NCBI RefSeq assembly: GCF_017922435.1
Contig: NZ_VDEZ01000002.1
Location: forward strand, 186,001 to 250,000
DNA length: 64,000 nucleotides
Direction: 5' to 3'
DNA from: Thalassospira sp. ER-Se-21-Dark
GTDB taxonomy: Bacteria > Pseudomonadota > Alphaproteobacteria > Rhodospirillales > Thalassospiraceae
The translations under genes and the position numbers were made by a program. The notes beneath the pieces were generated by a model. It did no database searches, was not told the DNA's origin, and saw nothing but the letters and a program-made list of their open reading frames with translations. Of the stretch, positions 38,559-48,668 are shown piece after piece; the first letter of the stretch is position 1; each line of letters starts with the position of its first letter.

Positions 38559-39101
38559 ATGCCGGGCACATCGTTTTTCCATCAGGCGCGTAACAACGCC
38601 TGGTCAAATCACCGTTTGTATGGAGCCTGTCAGAAATTGACAGATGGCGAGCTCGCCTCCAAACGAACGCCTTTTTCCGCCTCTATTCTTGAAACGCTGA
38701 ACCATATCCTGACCAATGACTTGTATTATCTTGATGCGCTGGTCGATGGCAGGCGGGGTCGGGCATGCCTTGATACCGAAATGCCGTTCGGTGCCATCGA
38801 TAAACTGGCCTCTGCCCAGCGTGATGCGGATATGCGCTTGATGGCGTATTGTGAACAGCTCAATGACAAGGATGCCATCCGGGCGGTCGAACTGGTCCGC
38901 GAAGACGGCAGCAAGACGCTTGAAACCGTGGCTGATATCCTGTCACATCTGTTTGTCTATCAAACCCATCAACGCGGGCAGGTGCATGCGCTTCTGGCCG
39001 TCACCGGTCAGGCACCACCAATCCTTGATGATTACCATCTTGAATATGATGCGCCGATGCCAAGTTTCGATTTTTCGGCCCTTGGTCGCAAAGGCGCATA
39101 A
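38559..39101 (+). CDS. DinB-family protein
   Basis: A 180-residue four-helix-bundle protein of the DinB/YfiT type. The metal triad is apparent as His49 (LNHIL), His137 and His143 (THQRGQVH). Members include metal-dependent thiol transferases and proteins of unknown function; nothing in the context sets the substrate. It lies 50 nt after thiD and 9 nt before a small exported protein. Confidence 0.85.
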   Translation: MPGTSFFHQARNNAWSNHRLYGACQKLTDGELASKRTPFSASILETLNHILTNDLYYLDALVDGRRGRACLDTEMPFGAIDKLASAQRDADMRLMAYCEQLNDKDAIRAVELVREDGSKTLETVADILSHLFVYQTHQRGQVHALLAVTGQAPPILDDYHLEYDAPMPSFDFSALGRKGA

Positions 39102-39110
39102 AGGATACCG

Positions 39111-39461
39111 ATGAATACAAGAATGCTGCGCCGTGCGATTCTGGCTGGCGGGATCGCCGTTCTGGCCGTCGTCAGTTTCGGCAACCCGCACCGTCATGTT
39201 GCCGATCTTTTTTGGCCCGATGATGCCGCACCTTGGGAACATGTGACTGCGGTCTATGTCCCCGATATCAGTCAACCGACCCGGGTCAAGATATCCGAGG
39301 CGACCTTTGACGATCTCACGGCCTGCCGCGATCACGTCATGGAACAGGCGGCCGCGCAGGGCGACCCCAACCTTGAAAAGGGTCGCTTTGAATGCGCCAT
39401 CGGATTTTATGCCGACAAGGATGATGGCACCGGCGGTGAATACCGCCTGATAGTCAAGTAA
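39111..39461 (+). CDS. Small membrane-anchored or exported hypothetical protein
   Basis: A 116-residue protein with a basic N-terminus and one hydrophobic segment (about 9-24, AILAGGIAVLAVVSFG), either an uncleaved anchor or signal peptide. The remaining 90 residues are polar, with two Cys (TACRDHV; RFECAIGF) placed to form a disulfide in the periplasm. I do not recognise the family. It lies 9 nt after the DinB gene and is probably co-transcribed. Confidence 0.7.
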   Translation: MNTRMLRRAILAGGIAVLAVVSFGNPHRHVADLFWPDDAAPWEHVTAVYVPDISQPTRVKISEATFDDLTACRDHVMEQAAAQGDPNLEKGRFECAIGFYADKDDGTGGEYRLIVK

Positions 39462-39485
39462 TCAGTTGTCCTGTGCGGTCGAAGG

Positions 39486-40361
39486 CTACAGCACGTACCA
39501 AAGCAATGCGGGCAGGGCGATGGCAGCCAGGAAGCTTGAACTGATGACAACGCCAGCCACTTCTTCCGGCTCGCGGTTATAAAGCTGCGCAAACAGATAG
39601 CAGAACACCGCAACCGGCATCGAACATTGCAGGATCACAACCCCGCGTTCCATGCCGGTCAGTCCCATGACTTCCGACAGACCCAAACCAACCCCGAAGC
39701 CCATGCCCAGACGCAGCACACTCAGTGCCGTGCTGCGTGCAAGGCTGACCGGGCGCAGCTTCGCCAGCGACACACCAAGGGTAAACAGCATCAACGGAAT
39801 GGTCAGTTGCCCGATCAGGTTGGTAGTGTTGTATAGCCATTCGGGCACCGGCGTTTCAGTGGCAAGAAAGCCCGTGGCAATCAGGGTTGCCGGAATGATC
39901 GGCATCTTGGCCAGCGACTTGATCGAAAAGCTGCCCGATACGAACGCAACCCCGATGGTCAGTTGGATCACGACATAGGCGGCAAAGAACGCCACCGAAA
40001 GCGCCAAGCCTTCCTGCCCATAGGCCAGCATACAAAGCGGCAAGCCAACATTGCCGACATTTGGCCATGTCAGTGATTGCAGATAAGTGCGCGGCGACAG
40101 GTTAAAGACCTTAAGCACCGGCCAGCCGATCAGGGCAAAGATCACATTGGCCGCAAGCGCGGCCGTTCCCATCAGAACCAGCGTATCACCGCCAAGCTCC
40201 ACCGTCGCAAGGGCGGCAAAGGTCAGACAGGGTGTCGCGAAATAGGTGACAATGGATGTGACAAGGTTGGTGTCAAAATGTTTGCCAGCACGGGCCCAGA
40301 AATATCCCAGTCCGGTGGTGATGAAAACCGGGGCCAAAATCGCAAAAATATCGGCAAACAT
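39486..40361 (-). CDS. AEC-family transporter (auxin efflux carrier type)
   Basis: A 291-residue inner-membrane protein with about ten helices, starting MFADIFAILAPVFITTGLGYFWA. Conserved AEC features are YFATPCLTFAAL in the first half and QLTIPLMLFTLGVSLA in the second, with a final hydrophobic C-terminus. Relatives carry malate, other organic acids or amino-acid derivatives; no substrate can be assigned. The frame is open to 40550, but ATG 40361 with AAGGAA upstream is the family start. Confidence 0.88.
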   Translation of the reverse strand: MFADIFAILAPVFITTGLGYFWARAGKHFDTNLVTSIVTYFATPCLTFAALATVELGGDTLVLMGTAALAANVIFALIGWPVLKVFNLSPRTYLQSLTWPNVGNVGLPLCMLAYGQEGLALSVAFFAAYVVIQLTIGVAFVSGSFSIKSLAKMPIIPATLIATGFLATETPVPEWLYNTTNLIGQLTIPLMLFTLGVSLAKLRPVSLARSTALSVLRLGMGFGVGLGLSEVMGLTGMERGVVILQCSMPVAVFCYLFAQLYNREPEEVAGVVISSSFLAAIALPALLWYVL

Positions 40362-40561
40362 CAGACGCTTTTCCTTGATAGTTCTTTTATGGGGCGTGAA
40401 CTTGAACCGAAATTGCACGTCCCCCGGTTGCTCTGCAAGTGAATAATGGTAATACCAATTTCTTTTCCGCACTGTGCAAAAGTCGGTTGTGGCTTGCGAA
40501 GACTTGCTTTTGCAAAGGCCTTTGCGCCATTGTTGGCCAAACTTGACCATGCAAAAGGCCT

Positions 40562-41200
40562 GTGATGAACGGCTCCATCCACGACACTGTCAAACGTCAC
40601 CTGATTGATCCGGCGCCGCGCTTTCGCGATCAACGCAACCCGGTTCCGGCTGTCTTTCTGGATCGGGACGGGGTGATTAACGAGGAAGTCCACTACCTGT
40701 CAGACGTTGCCGATCTTAAACTGATCAACGGCACGGCAGAGGCGATCAAACGCCTCAATGACGCGGGCATCCCGGTGATTGTCGTCACCAACCAGTCCGG
40801 TGTGGCGCGGGGCTATCTCACCGAAGACCAGCTTTTTGAAATCCACAAGGCACTGGTTTCCATGCTGTCTGATCACAAGGCATCGGTGCAGGGCATCTAT
40901 TATTCGCCCTATCATCCAAGCGGGCAGGGCGATTACCGCCGCGAAAGTACGTGCCGCAAACCAGAACCCGGCATGCTTCTGGCTGCAAGTGACGAGTTCG
41001 CCATCAACCTCTCGGAAAGCGTCCTGATCGGTGATCGCATCAACGATATCCGTGCCGGGCACGCGGCGGGCACAAAGGCCATCATGGTCAGAACCGGCCA
41101 CGGCGCAAAGGAAGCCATCCTGCCCGAAGCCCAGGAAGCCGATTTTATTGCCGATGATCTGGCAATGGCGGTTGATCACATCCTCACAACGCGGCAATAG
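40562..41200 (+). CDS. HAD phosphatase resembling GmhB (heptose bisphosphate phosphatase)
   Basis: A 212-residue HAD-family phosphatase: nucleophile DRDGVIN (Asp34, Asp36), TNQSGVARGY, CRKPEPGML with the conserved Lys, and IGDRINDIRAG. These match GmhB, which dephosphorylates heptose-1,7-bisphosphate for LPS core synthesis. However, the zinc-binding Cys/His set of classical GmhB is largely absent: the YYCPHHP block reads YYSPYHP and only one Cys remains before RKP. Other sugar phosphates are therefore possible. ATG 40562 and ATG 40565 are both usable. Confidence 0.8.
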   Translation: MMNGSIHDTVKRHLIDPAPRFRDQRNPVPAVFLDRDGVINEEVHYLSDVADLKLINGTAEAIKRLNDAGIPVIVVTNQSGVARGYLTEDQLFEIHKALVSMLSDHKASVQGIYYSPYHPSGQGDYRRESTCRKPEPGMLLAASDEFAINLSESVLIGDRINDIRAGHAAGTKAIMVRTGHGAKEAILPEAQEADFIADDLAMAVDHILTTRQ

Positions 41201-41223
41201 GGCGCGTTTCACGCCGTCCGTGT

Positions 41224-43296
41224 CTAACCGTTGCCAAGACAAAAGTTCTGCCACATCTCCCGACAGGCTTCTTCGAACTCGGCTGCGACAGCAGGTGCGT
41301 GGAAGGCACGGCTGCCCCGGATACGATCGCGCATGTTTTCGCGAATGCTGGCCAGCGCCTTAAGGTCGGATGCCAGCATGATGCACTTGTCGACATATCC
41401 CTTTTCGGTTTCGGCACACAGCGCGCCAAGCCCGATATCGCTCAAGACAGCAAGGCCAAGCCGAGATCCCGGCCGGTCATCGGCCAGTGACACGAACGGA
41501 ATGCCAAACCACAGCATCTCGTAATAGTTTTCAAGGCTGATGGCCGGAAATGGCGCCAGGCCGATATCGATCTGGGCATAAAGGGCCGGTCGATCCTGGG
41601 GCTTTACCTTGCCCGCCAAATCAAGCCGGTCGCGCTTGATCCCGGCTTGCCGGGTGCGATCAAGGAACGTTTTGGCCGCATAGGAATCTTCAAGCACGTC
41701 ATCCTGAATGACGATGCGACTGTTGCTGACCTTGTTTAATATCCGTGCAAAGCAGTTCAGTGTCTCGTTGCTGATATTGGCCAACCGATCAATGCAGCCA
41801 AACCGGATGATCTCTTCGCCGACGGCTGCTGGCAGTGGTGCCAATGGCAAGGCATCATCAAGCTCCGCCGGAAGGTAGGGGCCAAGTGCTAGCGGATAGG
41901 GACGCTCGGCAAACATCTTGTTTTCGGCAAGTCCGCCGCCAAACACATCCTTGTGCCCGATCAGGTAATCCATCTCGGCCATGCCGGTGGTGATCGCAGA
42001 CAGGCTGGCTTGCACCGGGGCGGCCTTAAGGGCAAACACCTCAATCGGTTGCGTTGGATGAACGCCACAGACATCAATCAGGATATCGACCTTGTCCTTG
42101 CGAATGCGATCGGCAATCTGCATCGGGTCCTGGCCGCACACTTCGCGCCAGCCATCGGCCATCACCTGCCATTGCCGTGTGACGTCATCCGGGCGCGGGG
42201 TCGCGGAATACAGGAACAGCTCGATCTCATGCCGGTTCAGATGACGCGCAAGCGCACTCAAAAGGCTGGATGATGCATGCTTGCAAAAGAAAGGCGATAA
42301 CCATCCGATGCGCAGCCGCTTGTCCGACTGTCGGGTATTGGCAAAGGCCGGCTTGGCGGCAATTGGCATATGATGCTTGGCCCATGCCTTGGCGGCCTTG
42401 CTATGTGTGGCTCCATCGGTTGTGCCAAGCTTCGCACGCGCCCGGATCAAAAGCGCATCCGCAGTGGCATTATCCGGCGATGTCTCAATCAGGGTATCAA
42501 GTGTCTTTATTGTGCTATCAAGGTCGCCACAGCGCAGCGTGATATCAGCCAGAACCAGATCAATTTCAACGGTGTCCTTGGTCAGGCGGCGCGCGGTCTT
42601 TAAAATCGCGATTGCCTTGGCATATTGGCCTTGATGGGCCAGTGACTGACCCAGCCCGCGCAAGCCCGGAACGTATTTTGCATCGATGCTCAGCGCCCGC
42701 TGATAAAGGTTCTGTGCCAGTTCCGGATACCCAAGACGCAGGAAGGCCGACCCCACCCGGCAAATCAGTTCCGGGGAAATACCTGCGGCCTCGGCGGCAT
42801 GTTCAAGTGATTTAAGGGCGGCTTCTTCCTGCCCCAGATCATGCAAGGTCTGCCCGAAAAGCAGCAATCCTTCATAATGATTTGGCTTCAGGCCAAGCAA
42901 CCGGCCCAAAAGATCCATCGCCTGACCCAAATGGCCGCGCGGAATTTCAAGCCGTGCCAGATGATAAAGGGCGGTGGGGAAATCCCCATGGTAACTCAAT
43001 GCCTGCTTGAACTGATCAATCGCCTTGTCAACCTGCCCCGAACTTTCCAGCGCAATCGCATAGTTGCACCGGACCGCCGGGTTGGCGGCAAAACTCGTCA
43101 GGCAGTTTTCAAAAAGCTCAAGCGCCTCGCCATGGCGGCCAAGGCCGGTCAGAAGGGTGGCAAGAAGGTGCTCCGCCTCCGCATTGCCCGGTGACATGGC
43201 CAATGCCGCGCGATAGATTTTCTCGGCTTCTTCGGGGCGATTGCCCTCATGCGCAGTCAGTCCGCGACGCAACAGTGTCTTGAGTTGGTCGGACAT
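41224..43296 (-). CDS. TPR protein with O-GlcNAc-transferase-like C-terminal domain
   Basis: A 690-residue protein. Residues about 5-310 are a solenoid of roughly eight TPR units (RGLTAHEGNRPEEAEKIYRAAL and following). Residues about 335-690 resemble the SPINDLY/OGT catalytic region (glycosyltransferase family 41): RIGWLSPFF, VDILIDVCG, FGCIDRLANISNETLNCFARIL, and LENYYEMLWFGIPFVSLADDRPGSR. Bacterial members are proposed to glycosylate proteins or surface structures; the target is unknown. ATG 43296 (MSDQLKTLLRR) is preceded by GGAG 12 nt upstream. It converges on the GmhB-like gene with 23 nt between. Confidence 0.85.
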   Translation of the reverse strand: MSDQLKTLLRRGLTAHEGNRPEEAEKIYRAALAMSPGNAEAEHLLATLLTGLGRHGEALELFENCLTSFAANPAVRCNYAIALESSGQVDKAIDQFKQALSYHGDFPTALYHLARLEIPRGHLGQAMDLLGRLLGLKPNHYEGLLLFGQTLHDLGQEEAALKSLEHAAEAAGISPELICRVGSAFLRLGYPELAQNLYQRALSIDAKYVPGLRGLGQSLAHQGQYAKAIAILKTARRLTKDTVEIDLVLADITLRCGDLDSTIKTLDTLIETSPDNATADALLIRARAKLGTTDGATHSKAAKAWAKHHMPIAAKPAFANTRQSDKRLRIGWLSPFFCKHASSSLLSALARHLNRHEIELFLYSATPRPDDVTRQWQVMADGWREVCGQDPMQIADRIRKDKVDILIDVCGVHPTQPIEVFALKAAPVQASLSAITTGMAEMDYLIGHKDVFGGGLAENKMFAERPYPLALGPYLPAELDDALPLAPLPAAVGEEIIRFGCIDRLANISNETLNCFARILNKVSNSRIVIQDDVLEDSYAAKTFLDRTRQAGIKRDRLDLAGKVKPQDRPALYAQIDIGLAPFPAISLENYYEMLWFGIPFVSLADDRPGSRLGLAVLSDIGLGALCAETEKGYVDKCIMLASDLKALASIRENMRDRIRGSRAFHAPAVAAEFEEACREMWQNFCLGNG

Positions 43297-43433
43297 GGGG
43301 TTGCGGATCTCCACCTGATGGTCTGGATAAGGGCCTCGGCCCAAGCAGTCTTGCCTGACATTAAAGGGTTCAGCCCGTCCTTTAAAGCATGCAGTTACCA
43401 GATCGCGGATTACCGCCTGAAATGCAGGTAAAA

Positions 43434-43465
43434 AAGAACCCCGAACCTTTATGAGGGTCCGGGGT
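43434..43465 (-). terminator. Minus-strand Rho-independent terminator upstream of the TPR gene
   Basis: ACCCCGGACC...GGTTCGGGGT (minus-strand reading) forms a 9-bp stem with one mismatch, followed by TCTTTTTT. No established minus-strand gene ends here; the nearest minus-strand frame is a doubtful 79-codon one ending at 43539. Confidence 0.6.
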
Positions 43466-43885
43466 CAGAATGGGAGTGGGAGAATCGCCTGGCGGCGATA
43501 ATCCCTCATACGATATGTGTTGTTTGGTTAGAGGTCGCCTATGCAATGGAATAGTTTTCCGGGTATTTGGGATAGGTCGCATGGTCAATCGTCGCAAAAT
43601 GTGTGAACTGGCTCACAAAATTGTACGCTGACACTGGTGGGTGGGCGTTTTCAAGCAAACTCTGAGGATAGAAAGCGCTGCCAAAAACGCGTTCGCAGTT
43701 CGCTGGCAAAGTGATGCGCGTGTAGCAATCGTACCGAATGACGGATTTTGGCGAAATTTTCGGGCAAAAAACTGTCAAAGCGCGCGAATACTATGCTAGA
43801 ACGCACCTATATACAAAGGGCATCGGGGATGCTGACCCCGTGCCCGAAAGAAACGCCACCAGTGATTTAAAGAGAGGTTCCTTCC
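43466..43885. other. ilvD upstream region with a possible minus-strand small transcript
   Basis: 420 nt. It must contain the ilvD promoter on the plus strand. On the minus strand a 79-codon frame (43539-43778) ends about 75 nt before the terminator at 43434-43465; its codon use is only partly like that of the genome and it has no recognised relatives. Either a small protein or a small RNA is possible. Confidence 0.35.
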
Positions 43886-45739
43886 ATGCCGGAATATCGG
43901 TCCCGTACAACAACACATGGCCGCAACATGGCTGGTGCGCGCGGCCTTTGGCGCGCCACTGGCATGAAAGACGAAGACTTCGACAAGCCGATCATTGCGG
44001 TCGTCAATAGTTTCACCCAGTTCGTGCCCGGTCACGTACACCTCAAAGACCTCGGTCAGATGGTCGCACGCGAGATCGAGGCATCCGGCGGTGTCGCCAA
44101 GGAATTCAACACCATTGCCGTTGATGATGGCATCGCGATGGGCCATGACGGCATGCTCTATAGCCTTCCGTCGCGTGAAATCATTGCTGATTCCGTCGAA
44201 TATATGGTCAATGCCCATTGCGCCGATGCGATGGTCTGCATTTCCAACTGCGATAAGATCACCCCGGGCATGTTGATGGCTGCAATGCGCCTTAATGTCC
44301 CGTGCGTGTTCGTCTCCGGTGGCCCGATGGAGGCTGGCAAGGTCACCATCGAAGGCAAGGAACATCACCTTGATCTGGTCGATGCCATGGTGCAGGCGGC
44401 CGATCCGAACATCTCCGACGAGCAGGTCAAAACCGTTGAACGTTCGGCATGCCCGACTTGCGGCTCGTGCTCTGGCATGTTTACCGCCAACTCGATGAAC
44501 TGCCTGGCGGAGGCACTTGGTCTCGCCCTTCCGGGCAATGGTTCTGTGCTGGCAACCCACGCCGCACGTCAGGAGCTGTTCCTTGAAGCGGCCCGTACCT
44601 CGGTCAAGCTGGCCCGTCGTTATTACGAAGAAGAAGACGAGGGCGCGACCCCGCGCGGTATCGCAACCTTCAAGGCATTTGAAAACGCCATGGCACTTGA
44701 TATCGCCATGGGTGGGTCGACCAACACGGTTCTGCACCTGCTGGCGATCGCCAAGGAAGCCGAAGTCGACTTCACCATGACCGATATGGACCGCCTGTCG
44801 CGCAAGATCCCGTATCTGTCCAAGGTTGCCCCGAACCATCCGATGTTCCACATGGAAGACGTCCATCGTGCCGGTGGCATCATGCGAATTCTCGGCGAAC
44901 TCGATCGTGCAGGTCTGCTGCATACCGATGTCTCGACCGTGCATTCCAAGACCATGGCCGACGCCCTTGAAAAGTGGGACATCAAACGCACCACTAACGA
45001 GGCGGTACACAAATTCTTCCGCGCCATGCCGGGTGGCATCCCGACCCAAACCGCGTTCAGTCAGGAACGTTATTGGGATGATCTTGATCTTGATGAAAAA
45101 GAAGGCTGCATTCGTGATGTCGCCCATGCCTATAGTCAGGATGGCGGTCTTGCCGTTCTGTTTGGCAACTTGGCGGCCAATGGCTGCGTGGTCAAAACCG
45201 GCGGTGTCGATGAAAGCATCCTGAAATTCACCGGCCCGGCCGTCATCTGTGAAAGCCAGGACGAAGCCGTTGCCAAGGTTCTCGGTGGCGAGGTCAAGGA
45301 AGGCGACGTTGTCGTCATCCGTTACGAAGGGCCCAAAGGTGGTCCGGGCATGCAGGAAATGCTGTATCCGACCAGCTATCTGAAATCGATGGGGCTGGGC
45401 AAGGCCTGCGCACTGGTCACCGATGGTCGTTTCTCTGGCGGGACGTCTGGCCTGTCGATCGGTCACGTATCCCCCGAAGCAGCCGCTGGTGGTGACATCG
45501 CGCTGGTCGAACCGGGTGACATGATCGAAATCGACATCCCGAACCGTTCGATCCGTATCGCGGTCGATGACGCGGTGCTGGCCGCCCGCCGTCAGGCGAT
45601 GGAGGCCAAGGGCCCCGAAGCATGGCGTCCGGCCAAACCGCGCAAGCGCAAGGTCTCAACCGCCCTTCGTGCCTATGCCGCCATGGCAACCAGTGCCGAT
45701 CAGGGTGCGGTGCGTGACGTTACACAGGTCGAATTCTGA
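43886..45739 (+). CDS. ilvD: Dihydroxy-acid dehydratase
   Basis: A 617-residue Fe-S enzyme of valine, isoleucine and pantothenate synthesis. Seen: [26 protein letters not shown] start, cluster ligand [45 protein letters not shown], and the C-terminal [18 protein letters not shown]. It is monocistronic: a terminator follows and the next gene converges. Confidence 0.98.
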   Translation: MPEYRSRTTTHGRNMAGARGLWRATGMKDEDFDKPIIAVVNSFTQFVPGHVHLKDLGQMVAREIEASGGVAKEFNTIAVDDGIAMGHDGMLYSLPSREIIADSVEYMVNAHCADAMVCISNCDKITPGMLMAAMRLNVPCVFVSGGPMEAGKVTIEGKEHHLDLVDAMVQAADPNISDEQVKTVERSACPTCGSCSGMFTANSMNCLAEALGLALPGNGSVLATHAARQELFLEAARTSVKLARRYYEEEDEGATPRGIATFKAFENAMALDIAMGGSTNTVLHLLAIAKEAEVDFTMTDMDRLSRKIPYLSKVAPNHPMFHMEDVHRAGGIMRILGELDRAGLLHTDVSTVHSKTMADALEKWDIKRTTNEAVHKFFRAMPGGIPTQTAFSQERYWDDLDLDEKEGCIRDVAHAYSQDGGLAVLFGNLAANGCVVKTGGVDESILKFTGPAVICESQDEAVAKVLGGEVKEGDVVVIRYEGPKGGPGMQEMLYPTSYLKSMGLGKACALVTDGRFSGGTSGLSIGHVSPEAAAGGDIALVEPGDMIEIDIPNRSIRIAVDDAVLAARRQAMEAKGPEAWRPAKPRKRKVSTALRAYAAMATSADQGAVRDVTQVEF

Positions 45740-45766
45740 TCTGCGGACAGTCGCAAGATAACAAAT

Positions 45767-45794
45767 AAAAAGGGCGCCGTTTGGCGCCCTTTTT
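45767..45794. terminator. Bidirectional terminator between ilvD and ald
   Basis: A 12-bp stem (AAAAAGGGCGCC and complement) with a 4-nt loop, A-rich left and T-rich right, serves the two convergent genes. Confidence 0.92.
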
Positions 45795-45815
45795 TCATGA
45801 TCGGGTTTTGGTGGC

Positions 45816-46931
45816 TCAGGCCAATGCACTTTCGATTGGCAGGTACTCATAGCCAAGCGCATCTGCCACGGCCTTATAGGTGATCTTGCCGGCATGGACG
45901 TTAAGCCCGGCTGCCAGATGCGGATCATCCTGACAGGCCTTTTTCCAGCCCTTGTTGGCAAGGGCCAGGGCAAAGGGCAGGGTGGCATTGTTCAACGCAA
46001 AGGTCGATGTACGTGCGACCGCACCCGGCATATTGGCGACGCAATAATGCACGACATCATCGACGATATAGGTCGGATCGGCATGGGTGGTCGCCTTGGA
46101 TGTTTCAAAACATCCACCCTGATCAATCGCCACATCGACAATCACCGATCCCGGCTTCATGCGTGACAGCTGCTCTTTTCTGATCAGTTTCGGGGCTGCT
46201 GCCCCGGGCACAAGCACCGCACCCACCACCATGTCAGCCTCAAGGACAAGCGCCTCGGTGTCATCAATGGTGGCGTATTGGGTTTTGATGCGCGGGCCAT
46301 AAAGATCATCAAGATAGGTCAGGCGTTTGACGTTTTTATCAAGAATGATGACATCCGCGCCCATGCCTGCGGCAATGCGTGCGGCGTTCGTACCGACCAC
46401 GCCGCCGCCAATGACAACGACCTTGGCCGGTGCCACGCCGGGCACACCGCCCAGCAACATGCCCCGTCCGCCATTCGCTTTTTGAAGGGCAGCTGCACCG
46501 ACCTGCGGGGCCATGCGGCCTGCAACTTCGGACATCGGTGCCAGCAATGGCAGGCCACCTGCGCGGTCGGTGACGGTTTCATAGGCAATCGCGGTGACAC
46601 CGGACTTGACCAGACCGGCGGTCTGATCCGGGTCCGGTGCCAGATGCAGATAGGTAAACAGCAACTGGCCTTCGCGGAGTTGCTCATACTCGACCTTCTG
46701 CGGTTCCTTGACCTTGATGATCATCTCGGCACTGGCAAAGATATCGGATGCGCTGGCCGCAATTTTCGCACCGGCGGCGACATAATCATTATCAGTAAAG
46801 CCGATACCGGCACCGGCCATGGTTTCGACCTGTACCTTGTGGCCGTGTGCGACCAGTTCACGGACCGAGCTTGGCGTCAGTCCGACACGGTATTCGTGGT
46901 TTTTGATTTCCTTTGGAACACCAATCAGCAT
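45816..46931 (-). CDS. ald: Alanine dehydrogenase
   Basis: A 371-residue NAD-dependent enzyme interconverting L-alanine and pyruvate plus ammonia. Seen: [55 protein letters not shown]ossmann block in segments, and [22 protein letters not shown] 46931 has a textbook GGGAGG 7 nt upstream; the frame continues 6 codons further. It is divergent from an Lrp regulator, the classic arrangement for alanine-induced control. Confidence 0.96.
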   Translation of the reverse strand: MLIGVPKEIKNHEYRVGLTPSSVRELVAHGHKVQVETMAGAGIGFTDNDYVAAGAKIAASASDIFASAEMIIKVKEPQKVEYEQLREGQLLFTYLHLAPDPDQTAGLVKSGVTAIAYETVTDRAGGLPLLAPMSEVAGRMAPQVGAAALQKANGGRGMLLGGVPGVAPAKVVVIGGGVVGTNAARIAAGMGADVIILDKNVKRLTYLDDLYGPRIKTQYATIDDTEALVLEADMVVGAVLVPGAAAPKLIRKEQLSRMKPGSVIVDVAIDQGGCFETSKATTHADPTYIVDDVVHYCVANMPGAVARTSTFALNNATLPFALALANKGWKKACQDDPHLAAGLNVHAGKITYKAVADALGYEYLPIESALA

Positions 46932-47078
46932 GTCGTTTCCTCCCGACAAAAAGGTGGTAATCGGGGTCTCTCCACGGTGTTTCCGGGGATTCCCGGGCGG
47001 TTGGCGCCTCTTTTAATCTTATTCTTGAATGATACCCTAAAAATTGGGCAATTAATCTTCATTTCAAGGGGCATTTGA

Positions 47079-47099
47079 TGATATCATTGGTATATAATT
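47079..47099 (+). promoter_or_regulatory. Possible promoter and operator in the ald-lrp divergent region
   Basis: A 10-nt palindrome ATGATATCAT (47079-47088) is followed by TATAAT (47094-47099), 35 nt before the lrp ATG. AT-rich palindromes of this sort are typical Lrp-family contacts. The -35 element is not clear. Confidence 0.4.
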
Positions 47100-47134
47100 C
47101 AACAGAAACACGATGATGTCAGAGGATTGTTCGA

Positions 47135-47593
47135 ATGGAGATGGATGAACGAGATCGGATGATTCTGCGTTTACTGCAGAAAGATGGCCGCATCAGCAAC
47201 GCGGAACTCGCTGAAAAGGTGAACCTGTCGGCGTCTGCCTGCTTGCGACGTGTGCGGCTGCTTGAGGAAGCCGGCTTCATTGATCACTACACTATGCTTC
47301 TCAATCCCGCACGGATCGGCAAGCCGGGCAACGCATTCGTCAATATCGCGATCACCCGCCAAACCCGCGAGGCCCTTGAAACCTTCGAGCTCGAAATTCA
47401 AAAGGTCCCCGAAGTTGTCGAATGTTATTTGCTGGCCGGGCAGAGCGACTATCTTGTGCATGTCGTTTATAGCGACACCGCAGACTATGAACGCATCCAC
47501 AGCGAAGTCCTGACCCAGCTCCCCGGTGTAGAACGTGTGCAGACCGTCATCACGCTCCGCGAAGTCAAACGCACTACCGAACTGCCGGTCTGA
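47135..47593 (+). CDS. Lrp/AsnC-family transcriptional regulator
   Basis: A 152-residue regulator: N-terminal winged helix (DERDRMILRLLQKDGRISNAELAEKVNLSASACLRRVRLLEEAGFI in pieces) and C-terminal RAM ligand-binding domain (VPEVVECYLLAGQSDYLVHVV). Divergent placement next to ald suggests it senses alanine or a related amino acid and controls ald and itself; this is inference from position. Confidence 0.93.
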   Translation: MEMDERDRMILRLLQKDGRISNAELAEKVNLSASACLRRVRLLEEAGFIDHYTMLLNPARIGKPGNAFVNIAITRQTREALETFELEIQKVPEVVECYLLAGQSDYLVHVVYSDTADYERIHSEVLTQLPGVERVQTVITLREVKRTTELPV

Positions 47594-47931
47594 GCTCTGA
47601 TCTGCCTCCGGATCCCGGTTCTTTCACGATATGGAATGTCATGAAGTGATGCCGGGCCAGTGGCGCCTGGTCATCATTCCGTCTGGTGGGGCGGAATGCG
47701 ACTCGAACAAAAAACTGTACGATATTTGTGGGTTTGTTCAGAATGCGTTATGATGGTTGATTGTATGTGACCGGAATTCATCTAAATTGGTCTATATTTG
47801 GTCAAAAAAGTGTATGCGTTTTCAATGCTTCATGAATTTTGTCCAGTTATTCCAATCCTGCAGTTTGACTTTTAGGTGAATTAAAATGCAATAATATGCC
47901 CGGGGAAAATACGTTGGGGGAAATTAATCAA
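47594..47931. other. lrp-tetR intergenic region
   Basis: 338 nt without a gene. A small hairpin CATTCCG...CGGAATG (47675-47698) lacks a good T run. From 47740 to 47930 the DNA is notably AT-rich and includes two TTGGTC direct repeats and a TTGACT sequence that could be part of the tetR promoter. Confidence 0.35.
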
Positions 47932-48642
47932 ATGGAACAAGACAATCTTGTTCGCGCTCGTAGCCATGAGCAGAAACTAAAACGCCGTGCTGATATTCTC
48001 GAAGCTGCCCGCAAGCTCTATCTCGAAGGTGATGGAACCCTGCCGTCGGCGGCCGAGGTCGCGCGCAAGGCGAACTTGGCCAAGGGCACGCTTTATCTTT
48101 ATTTTTCAAGCAAGGAAGCATTGTTTCTTGAAGTGTTGCGTCACTTCCAGAAAGAGTGGTTTGAAAACAATCTTGATGTGATTGATCAGGAAGCGCTGCG
48201 TCGGCCCGAAGAACGGGATTCGACCCGTGTGGCCCGCCAGTTCGTGCAATATCTGGTCAAGAACGACAAGTTCCTGCATCTCGCATCGCTGTCGCAAGGT
48301 GTTCTGGAATCCGGCTCGGACGATGAAATGGTTGTCAACCAGCGCCGCTTCCTGGCATCCATGGTCAAACGTACCGCCGATGCCCTGGCAGAGCTGTATG
48401 AAATCACACCGGATGCCGCCAGCAAGCTGATGCGTTCTTCCTATGCGCTGGTTCTGGGCCTGTGGCAAATGTCGCAGCTGCCGGATCGTGTCATCAAGCT
48501 GATGGAACAGAACGCGCTCAACAACCTGATCATTGATTTCGAAGAAGCCGCCGAAGAGGCCGTTGTATCTTACTGGCAGGTTTCGGCACCCGGCATGAAA
48601 TGCCGTGAAATGATGCGCAAGGCGGCCGAAGGCAACTGCTGA
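47932..48642 (+). CDS. TetR/AcrR-family transcriptional regulator
   Basis: A 236-residue repressor-type regulator with an N-terminal helix-turn-helix (RRADILEAARKLY; SAAEVARKANLAKGTLYLYFSSKEALFLEVL) and an all-helical ligand domain. ATG 47932 follows GGGGGA at 11 nt; the frame runs 12 codons further upstream. It is monocistronic with its own terminator. The next gene, potI, converges, so the target is not evident. Confidence 0.9.
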   Translation: MEQDNLVRARSHEQKLKRRADILEAARKLYLEGDGTLPSAAEVARKANLAKGTLYLYFSSKEALFLEVLRHFQKEWFENNLDVIDQEALRRPEERDSTRVARQFVQYLVKNDKFLHLASLSQGVLESGSDDEMVVNQRRFLASMVKRTADALAELYEITPDAASKLMRSSYALVLGLWQMSQLPDRVIKLMEQNALNNLIIDFEEAAEEAVVSYWQVSAPGMKCREMMRKAAEGNC

Positions 48643-48668
48643 GCCGAGGCCACGACAAGCCCAAATGC

